Source: Nepenthes gracilis
Taxonomy: Eukaryota > Streptophyta > Magnoliopsida > Caryophyllales > Nepenthaceae
Direction: 5' to 3'
DNA: 64,000 nucleotides
NCBI GenBank assembly: GCA_033239525.1
Contig: BSYO01000011.1
Coordinates: forward strand, 8,895,973 to 8,959,972
Part shown: piece by piece, positions 56,224 to 64,000 of the stretch
Position numbering within the stretch: the first letter of the stretch is position 1
Layout: each line of letters begins with the position of its first letter
Translations under genes and position numbers: made by a program
The notes under the pieces: model-generated
The model's input: the letters and a program-made list of their open reading frames with translations, nothing else
Database searches by the model: none
What the model was told of the DNA's origin: nothing

Positions 56224-57800
56224 TAGATGGAAGAGCAAACAGATCCCAATAGTGAGTCTTATGAAAAGCATTAGGCCCTTCAAATATAATTTGTTGATAG
56301 AGAGAGTCAGACTATGTTTTACGACAATTGTGTAACTCTTGAAAAACAACAAGAGTAGAAAAACTATAATAGTCACGAAGATAGATAGAAAGAACTCATA
56401 TCCGACTAGAGTGACAAGTATCTAAATTGGAGGAAAACTCTAAGGCATAGTTGTGATGTTGGGACCATCTCACGATCCTGACTTGTTAGGAGAGGTTGGG
56501 CTTATATGACCTTTATTAAATAAAAATTTTGAGAAGAGATCTATGGTTAGATCAATAAAAATCTAGGAATAAAAAGAAATGTCAAAAGGGAATAGAGAAA
56601 CATCAGTGAAGAAAAGGAGAGATATTAGTAAAGACTTTATATTCCTAGAACTTAACATTTCTTGATATATAAAGATGCTTGGTTATAATATTATAGTACT
56701 GATAACCTTTATACTTCATAGCATAACGAAAAAAGCAGTGAGGATGAAAGTGAGGTTCAAATTAGGTAAACTCTAAAAAAAATAATAGAACAAAACAAGC
56801 ATAAGAATAAATTTTGAGAAGGGAATAATCAATTACTTTTTATAGAGACACTCATGTGGAGATAGGATTAAAATAGTAGAAGATGCAACTCAATTAATAG
56901 GGTAGACGACTATATAGGCAGCTTCTCCCCAAAATGACTTTAAAAAAAAAATAAAGAGAGTACAAACAAATCAACAATGAGACGATACTTCCAATAAAAC
57001 TATTTTGTTGAGTAGGGTAAGAACAAGATCAATAACTTATGGTACTGATTTATAAAGTCCATTCATAAAGGAGGTAGAGGTATGTTCCATGGCATTATTA
57101 AAGTAGAAAACTTTGATTGTATCAGTTTTTAACATTTGTTAAAAATTATAAAAAGTGTTAAACAGCTTAATCAATCTTATAAAAGATAAATCCATATATA
57201 ATGAGAGTAGTCATCAACAAAGACATTAAAGTAGTGAAACTCATCCTTAGTGGGAACAAGAGTAAAACCCAAAATATCAAAATGAACAAAATTAAAAGGT
57301 ATAAAAATCAAAGAGTCAATTTTATTAAAAGATAAGGCTATATTTATCTATGTTTTAAGTCACATAATAAAAAAAACGTCAAAAGTAACTTTTTGTAAGT
57401 AACTATTAGAGGCCAAAGACTGAACATGATGCAAGAAAGAGTGACCAAGTCGACTATATGAAAGATTAGAAAAGACAATTATAACAAACAAATATGAGAG
57501 ATGTGCAAATATAAGTTCAAAAATGACAACCAATTTTAAGTCGAGTCGTTACAAGTTGGCCTGTCTTATAATCCTACTCATCATAATCATTGTGAAAAAA
57601 TGTTAAATTAAGACCATATTTAACAAGTGACAAGTTGATACAAAATTTAGAAATAAGTTTGGAATATTATAAGTATTTGAAATATAAAAGTTCAAAGTAA
57701 ATATATGACTAATATTATCGAAAGATATATGAGAATTATCAATGGTATAGATAAGGAGGGGGATTAGTTGAAGAGATCTTATAAGACATTAAGAAAGAAT
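56224..57800 (-). pseudogene. Ty1/copia gag-pre-integrase, integrase and linker, decayed
   Basis: Minus strand in copia order: NLSLVKYGLNLTFFHN, then DYKTGQLVTTR (end of protease / gag-pre-integrase region), IKVFYFNNAMEH (integrase, family FRSDNGxEF; the Asp of SDN is Asn), ILGRSCLYS (family FWGEA), YSLLKIYSYACFVLL (family YxxLKxFGCxCF), AMKYKGYQYYN and ITKHLYISRNVKF (family GYKGYRCxD...ISRHVxFxE), then ELHNCRKT and KTHYWDLFALPSTKD (family TWDLVPLPxGK). The last marks the approach to RT, which is missing. Very many stops. Confidence 0.82.
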
Positions 57801-58017
57801 TAGGCATCATGTGATTATAGTAGGTGTGAGGTCACGATTTCCAAAGCACGGTAACTAGGAAGTAATTAACGTTATAATGATCAAGACTAGGCTTAATGTA
57901 TGCGGAAAATATGTATCGGAAGTAAAAATCAGACGAAAGCGGGCTGCTACTTGCTAGTGCGCTGCCAATAGTATGGTGCCTGCCGTGCACTCGAGCGTAG
58001 CAAGCGGAGCCGAAAAC

Positions 58018-58076
58018 ATTCTGTCTTGGGCCCGCCGGGTTCTCAAGCGCCTGAGCCGGCGCCCAAAACAGAATGC
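58018..58076. repeat. Inverted repeat in the LTR
   Basis: cattctgtcttgggc (58018-58032) and gcccaaaacagaatg (58062-58076) are reverse complements except one base (G-U possible in RNA), with a GC-rich 29-base loop. It lies just upstream of the TATA-like box. Confidence 0.8.
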
Positions 58077-58120
58077 CTTGAGCTGCAGGGTGCTCGAGTG
58101 CTCGGTAGGCGCACGCCGCA

Positions 58121-58130
58121 ATATAAATAT
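58121..58130 (+). promoter_or_regulatory. TATA-like box of the LTR
   Basis: atataaatat after 'cacgccgca'. The same context is conserved in the partial 3' LTR at 63652-63661, which supports a functional core promoter in the ancestor. Confidence 0.6.
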
Positions 58131-60393
58131 CGCGCGAGGGTTTCAGTGCGTTATTTTTTGGCCATTTCGGGTTTAGAGAGAGAGAGCATGAGGAGCTAGA
58201 GAGAGAAGGAGATGGAGGCCCACTAGTCCGAATCCGTCCAAGAGTTAGTTGAAAAGGTGATAGATCGGGATGATACAAGTATACTAATGCCCTCTTTCAT
58301 TTTCTCACAATTTTATTCCATTTTTTTGGGTATTCTCATTCTGATACCCAATTAAGTTTATATTTTATGATTCTCATGACCCAAGCATGTATATACGTAA
58401 ATTCTATACTCAAATTTGTAGATTTGATCAATTTTCGGACAATGAAAACCCTAACCCCGACGCTCGTTTATGTGACCCACGAAATTCTAGAGGCTTTTGC
58501 TTAATTTGTGTTTAGAATATGATTACCCATGAATTGGTTTATTAATTTATCGATTAGATATCCGAATTTGTGGTTATATGTGAAGTTTGGCTCAAGGAGA
58601 CCCTAACCCACTCCCGAACCCCATTTAATGGGTTAAATTGGCTTTGATCCATAAATTGACTTAGAATTATGTTTACCCATACTTGAATTTGATGATGAAC
58701 CCATTGGATAGCCGAAATTTTGAGGATTAACCGATATATGCATCCAAACACGGTTCATGCGAGTACTATTCACCTGAGACCAATTAACGATATCTTGCAT
58801 AATTTTTCCATATTTAATCATTGATTAAGTGATATATCTATTTGTATGAGTTCAATGATATAATCCAAAAGCTTCAATATGTGCATTTGTAAAGAAAATT
58901 CGTATCCGAAAGCCCTTCAAATCAATCTGTTTTTCGATGGTAAGAGTTCCTTACTTATTCCAAGCGATATAAACCATTTGTTATGAATTATCGATCCAAA
59001 AGCTTTAAGAATTCTATCTGGCATAAAACTAAGAGGAAATCCTAAATTCCCTAAACATCTAAGTAAATTATACATGAAATTATAAACATTGAGAACCCAT
59101 GCTCATTAAAATATGAAAATTTGCATCAGAATATGTCTATGGAAAAAGGAAAGGAAATTTGATGATGGAGGGAATTCTGTAATCAACATATGGACTTTTG
59201 GAATGATTGATTTCTGGAACATTCTCCAACAGAGTAGGAATGAAGGATTTTGTACTCTAGAATAAAATTTCCTATTGAACAAGTACTTGGATCAAGTGTA
59301 ATGGATAACAAATTTAGACATAACAAAATATTACAGTGGAAACTTAATGATTATTCTGGCGTGTAATCCTGACCATGTTATATCATAGGTGGTATTCTTG
59401 GCATGCCTTAGAATGTTATAGTGGAATGTTATGGTCTGTTTTGAAACCGCTAGGCGGCTAATGGCCCCGTCTACAAAGATTGTATGTAGATGGCCCACCT
59501 CTAGGTCCAAAATAGGAGGAGATTGGACTTTTGATTGTGTAGATGCATACAATTCGGGCCACGATCAACATTTCCTTTGTTAGTGAGGCCTATTGATACT
59601 TGGCCCCCAAACAAAATAAATCTTCGACAAAATTAATAACTAAGATAAGATACAAGAATGAACTAAAGGAATATGGAACAAATCATGAAACTTTCTTGTT
59701 TGAATCATGATAGTCACATATGCATCTCTTCCATGTTCAAATACCTTTCTTCTACTTAACTTTGTTTATGTTGTTTATCCCCTTTATTTTATGATATATT
59801 TGCTAAGCTGTTAAGCTCACCCTTATCTCTTCTTCCTTCCAGATGAGTGCCACGTGTTGACGCCCGATTAGATAGAGCAAGAAGAGGTGATTGTGGCTAG
59901 AGAAGATTTGCTGGACTTCGGAGACTTAGAGTTTTGGATATATTTAATGTATTGAATTATAAAGAGTCAAGTTAGAATAGTGTTGTGTATTAATTGTGTT
60001 ATAGTATGTTGTTTATTATTATGGCTTATTGTTATGCTTCCACAGGTAGTTTATGGATGTAGTTTTGCGTCCATATTTATTTAAATTTTTGATTTGTTTA
60101 GGCCTAGATGACATTTCTCTTTTGATCCTATATAGTAGTTGAGTTACTATGTTGGAGTCATGGATGATATGGCAGTTATGGATCTTGTGTTTGTGTTGTA
60201 GTTGAATATGGATATCTGAATATTTATATGCTTGTGCAGATTGATTTATCAATTTTCATAGATGTTTTTTTTTTGCTTTTAGAGGAAACTATACCCGATT
60301 ATTTACAAAAATTTTATATAATTTAAATTGTAGGCATTAGTTTATGTGATTATTAATAGAGGTTATTCAAAATTAATGACTTGTTCCATTACA

Positions 60394-60411
60394 GTTGGTA
60401 TCGGAAAAGAG
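60394..60411 (+). promoter_or_regulatory. Primer-binding site
   Basis: gttggtatcggaaaagag follows the 5' LTR end. Close to the plant initiator-Met site ttggtatcagagc in its first nine bases. Confidence 0.65.
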
Positions 60412-63400
60412 ATGCCTTAGGTTTGATTTGAATCATATGTAAAAGCTTAGGATCAACTAAGATTGATTGGATAAGTAGATGTAGACGTAGGAAAAGTTAA
60501 GTCAGACTGGATAGTCCTAATTATTCCGAGTGGCTAACTTAGGCTTGAACTACACTAGAGATAATGGATGAGTCTGGTTGTCTAACTCCTACGCCTTGAA
60601 TAGTGTCTTAAGAATATTTTAACCGCTATGTTGCCTTCAGATAGGATATAAGTAGCTGCAACGAAGGTCTATTTGTGCCAATGGTCGGCCGTGAGGTCGA
60701 GAGGAGCTATAGGGAGGCACCTTGAGGTTCAAATTTAATTGGTACTGATTTGGTATTTGAGTTGATTGGTATTGATTTGAGGTCTAGGTCAACTGGCTTT
60801 GGATTCAAAGTTTAGGCTTGATCAGTTCTTGGTTGAGGTCCTTTGACTAGTAATTCCAGAGAAGGGATACCTGATCAACCTAGCAAGTGTGATGGATGAG
60901 GTAAAATTAATGGCTCGAGGTTGAGATAACTTAGAGTTAATCCTAGTATAGCGAATTCAAGGATGTCGATTTATAATTGACTTAGTAATAATTAAATACC
61001 GAGACGTTTGGGGTTGTTCGGATCCTATAGAGATTGCGGTATGAATCCTATGGATTGAGATAGCGATGACAGTGATCCAGTGTTTAGGGAAAGATAAGGT
61101 AATGTCGACCCATGTCAGATAGGAGGTAGAGTCAACCTAGGGTGGTTAGCGTGTAAAGAATTGTGGGCCTCGAAGATAAGAGATACCATGTGAGATGTTG
61201 GGAATGCTCTATGGATGAATATGTTATTTCAATGGGAGCTTTGAGAGCATGTCTCAATTTTGGGACAGTTCAACCGCATAATTAGGGATTATCCACATTC
61301 CACGGGTTGGATGGAGGTGTAGTCTAGTGCATTGGAATAAGGTTTCATGGTAATGGCACTAGTATTGAAGAGTTGTCTACCGTGGTGGAAGAAAGGATTC
61401 CTGAATCTAGTCATTTTAATTGAAGTACTATTTTGGGACTTTGAGTATATATTCTATTTGTGTTCCTAAGTTCACTTATTGAAGAATTTAGGTTTGATAT
61501 TAGTCATGTTGGTGCCTACGATATTTTTTGTGTTCGTAGGTATGATTGGTTGGGTTGACCGGGATTACTTTGTGATACTGAACCTTAGTCTAATTTTGGT
61601 GGTGTTTGGCTGATAAATTATCATGCCGGTATGAATAGATTAATCATTGGACCTTTTGCTGAGGTGTGGCATTTTCAAAGGCCAGTCTGCAACTGAATGT
61701 TATCGATTAAGGATAAATAGGGGTTGTGTCAATAGCAGCATTCAAGAATTTAGAAACGATCGTTATAAGTCCGGACAATGCTATTTGGGTTTGTAGATTT
61801 ATTGGCATACCTGTGAATATTATGGGTTGAATCTTCCGGCTAGGCTTAGGCTATTATTGTGAAGACCCTATTGTCGAGTTCAAAGAATCATAGGAAGTAT
61901 GAACTTTGTTCAACGACTACGTTATGGTTTAGGAAGGACTAAATGGTGTAGCATGGGTATACAGTTTCCTTGGTCATAATTTAATATGATAAGATGTCCA
62001 TTAAGTGCCGCTCAAGGGATTTTATAATGTCCATAGGGTGCGTGACTTAGTAGCGAATGGTATCCGTTAGAGTGAATCAGATAGAAATGGCTTTCAAGGA
62101 TTGAAGGGTAAAGTGGTCATTTGGGTTGGCCCTGATGAATCAAGCATGTTCCAATTAAATATAATACCTTTAAGGAAAGTTCAGGACTATGCCCTTCCTG
62201 TATTATGTGGGGTGGTTGCCCTTGAATTTAAGTGGAGGAGAAACCCATGATTAAAATTGTCCCAATCGTGGTTCGAAGTTGCAACTGAAGTTTTGCTTCG
62301 AGGATTTTTTGATTTTGCTTATGGATGTAGTTATTGCCTAACTAATCCTAAAGGTTCAAGTAGTTATATCATTCAAGGGATATGATCACGTGTTGGTGCA
62401 AATAGGTAAACCTGTCAAAAAAATTTTGTAATGATGAACCCCAATACTTTTAAGGAAAGAGGACATTGGTATTGTACATTGTTGTGGGAGTCCTTAGACT
62501 TAATGTGCCTTCAATGCTTCGTAGGGACTGTGGAAGGTGAGCTGCATGTAGGTTCCCATATTTGGGCTTGGGCATAGTGCTTTTGATTTGGGAATGAAAT
62601 TACAACACAACATAGGGGAAAAGCGCTGACTTTCCATTCCCCGCAACCCGAGATAGCTCAAAATCGTCTTGATTTCTGAAGCAGCACCGGGCAAGTGCAT
62701 AGTAGCAGCATTGCTTGAACAATACACCAACAAGGCCGCTTTTGATTGAAGCCTAGCAAAAAAGCGAACAAGATGTAGAATGTGCACTCCATGCAGTCCT
62801 TGTAGTTTTGCTTCAGGGTTGTTAGGGTGGTAAAGACTTTGTGTGTTTGAATAATTATGGATTAGTTTTCAAGATCGATCCATTTATTGCAAATTTGGGC
62901 AATATGATTGGAATTGAGTAAGTCGGATTGTTGGTATGCAAATAAGAGGATTAGTTGCCAAGTGTGCGAGTTTTGAGGTTTTGATGGTAACTTGAGGCTG
63001 TACCGAAAATTTTAGGTAAACATTTCATTTATATTCCTAAGATGATTGCGATTTGAAGATTTGTGAGTTATGTCTTTATGGTATGGATATTCTAGATCTG
63101 TTATAATCACGGCTGCCATATAGTCCGGGTGTTCGATATGGATTATGTAATTTGGAGATATGTTCGCTTGTCAACTTACTAATGGAATAACGGGAATATA
63201 AAGTATTTTGACTTTGATGTTTGATTGTGGTTTAAGGTTTTTGTCGAAATCTTAATCAACTTGATTAGAGAACTATAGACATCAAGTTAAATTAGATATG
63301 GTGATGAATTTCAATAGAATGATTCGTAATTAGATAATTAATCAAAATAGCATAGTGAAAATATGGCAAACCCACATACGTTAAGGTTCAGTCTGAGGCT

Positions 63401-63574
63401 TAGAAGGAATAATCTCTTTCGAGGCTTGGAGTAAATTGAAGTAAGAATTTTCAGTCGTTTGAGATTTTGAGCTAAGTCGGAAAAGAAGTTAATAAGTTTA
63501 AATTGCCTTCAAACTTCATAGATTTGAAACTTGGATAGAATGCATTGGTCAATAGGGATTAGAATTATTCAAAT
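60412..63574 (+). pseudogene. Decayed interior of the second long-LTR element
   Basis: About 3.1 kb with no convincing ORF. Collinear patches with 21932-25284 near its start ('gtggctaacttaggct', then 'ttgtctaac'), at the 'cgatttataattga' block and near 'attatgtggggtggttgcc' (62200). The minus-strand ORF 62500-62787 is unassigned. Probably a gag-pol eroded beyond recognition, or a large noncoding derivative. Confidence 0.5.
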
Positions 63575-64000
63575 GCTTAAGGCTAGCCGACGCCCAAAAC
63601 AGAATGCCCTGTGCCCGTCGGGCGCTCGAGTGCCCAGCAGACGCACGCCGCAATATAAATATTGTGCGAGGGTTCTAGCACATTATTTTCTGGCCATTTT
63701 GGGTTTAGAGAGAGAGAGAGAGCAAGAGGAGCTAGAGAGAGAAGGAGATAGAGGTCCATGAGTCCGAATCCGTCCGAGAGTTAGTTAAAAATGTGATAGA
63801 TTGGGACGAGGCAAGTACACTCATACCCTTCTCTTTCATTATCTCACACTTTTATTCCGTTTTCTTTGAGTATCATTATTCCAATTCCCAATTAAGTTTA
63901 TATTTTATGATTCCCAAGAGCCAAGCATGCATATATATAAATTCCATACTCAAATTTGTAGATTTAATCAATTTTCGGACAATGAAAACCCTAACCCCTG
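63575..64000 (+). repeat. 3' LTR of the second long-LTR element, partial
   Basis: Aligns with 58052 onward of the 5' LTR (gcccaaaacagaatgcc, then cacgccgcaatataaata and the gagagaga leader). The first 225 bp or so of the LTR are missing and no polypurine tract precedes it. It continues past the window. Confidence 0.82.

Larger units (their letters stand above)
57825..60393 (+). repeat. 5' LTR of the second long-LTR element
   Basis: Begins TGTGAGGTCACG and ends TTACA. A GC-rich island (57950-58135) precedes a TATA-like atataaatat (58121-58130) and a GA-rich leader. The middle region (59380-59540) aligns with the 'gatactcttgacaaacctta' zone of the LTR at 18120. Confidence 0.8.
57825..64000 (+). 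mobile_element. Second long-LTR gypsy element, cut by the window end
   Basis: 5' LTR 57825-60393, primer site, decayed interior and the first 425 bp or so of a 3' LTR. The interior shares blocks with 21932-25284 and, in reverse, with 30350-31850, so it belongs to the same Tekay-like group. No intact frame. Confidence 0.82.

Noticed and set aside
62500..62787. 95-codon minus-strand ORF
   Set aside because: No family recognised, and it lies in a decayed element interior; a chance frame is the simplest view.

Overview
The window is plant nuclear DNA, most likely from a eudicot. It is a dense, nested graveyard of retrotransposons with no intact host gene, tRNA or rRNA gene. The evidence for a plant is Tekay-like and Tat-like Ty3/gypsy pol, Ty1/copia pol, L1-type LINEs ending in a 'ttacttaccaaaaa' tail, and gene fragments matching plant families. 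Almost every coding region is broken by stops, so coding calls below are pseudogenes unless stated.

Layout. 1-12393: an L1-type LINE, mostly on the minus strand with a plus-strand 3' end (a 5'-inverted copy). It is split by a Ty3/gypsy LTR element (926-7150), and both are hit by CTG-rich non-autonomous LINE-like insertions (5063-7070, 8558-9852). 12394-18119: a decayed Ty3/gypsy element. 18120-27717: a long-LTR Tekay-like element with both LTRs and its own LINE-like insertion. 28270-31850: minus-strand LTR and interior of a relative. 31853-33742 (plus) and 33743-36665 (minus): two convergent Tekay-like remnants. 37604-52468: a 14.9-kb Tat-like element with LTRs, GGCTC target-site duplication, gag, PR, RT, RNase H, IN, two tandem-repeat arrays, two or more LINE-like insertions and an antisense ORF of the Transposase_28 type. 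55490-57800: a second Transposase_28 ORF, then a minus-strand Ty1/copia remnant. 57825-64000: another long-LTR element whose 3' LTR runs off the window.

The standout is the element at 926-7150. Between a gag start and the last codons of pol, its RT, RNase H and most of integrase are replaced by intronless pieces of four host genes: ubiquitin-activating enzyme E1 (UBA1), a cation/H+ exchanger (CHX), the membrane and lumenal part of a bZIP17/28-type ER-stress factor, and VMP1/KMS1. A small protease remnant sits between the first two. All seven blocks lie in one plus-strand reading frame (1378-4686) with 16 internal stop codons and no frameshift that I could find. This looks like a multi-gene transducing retrotransposon similar in concept to maize Bs1, and it may once have encoded a chimeric polyprotein.
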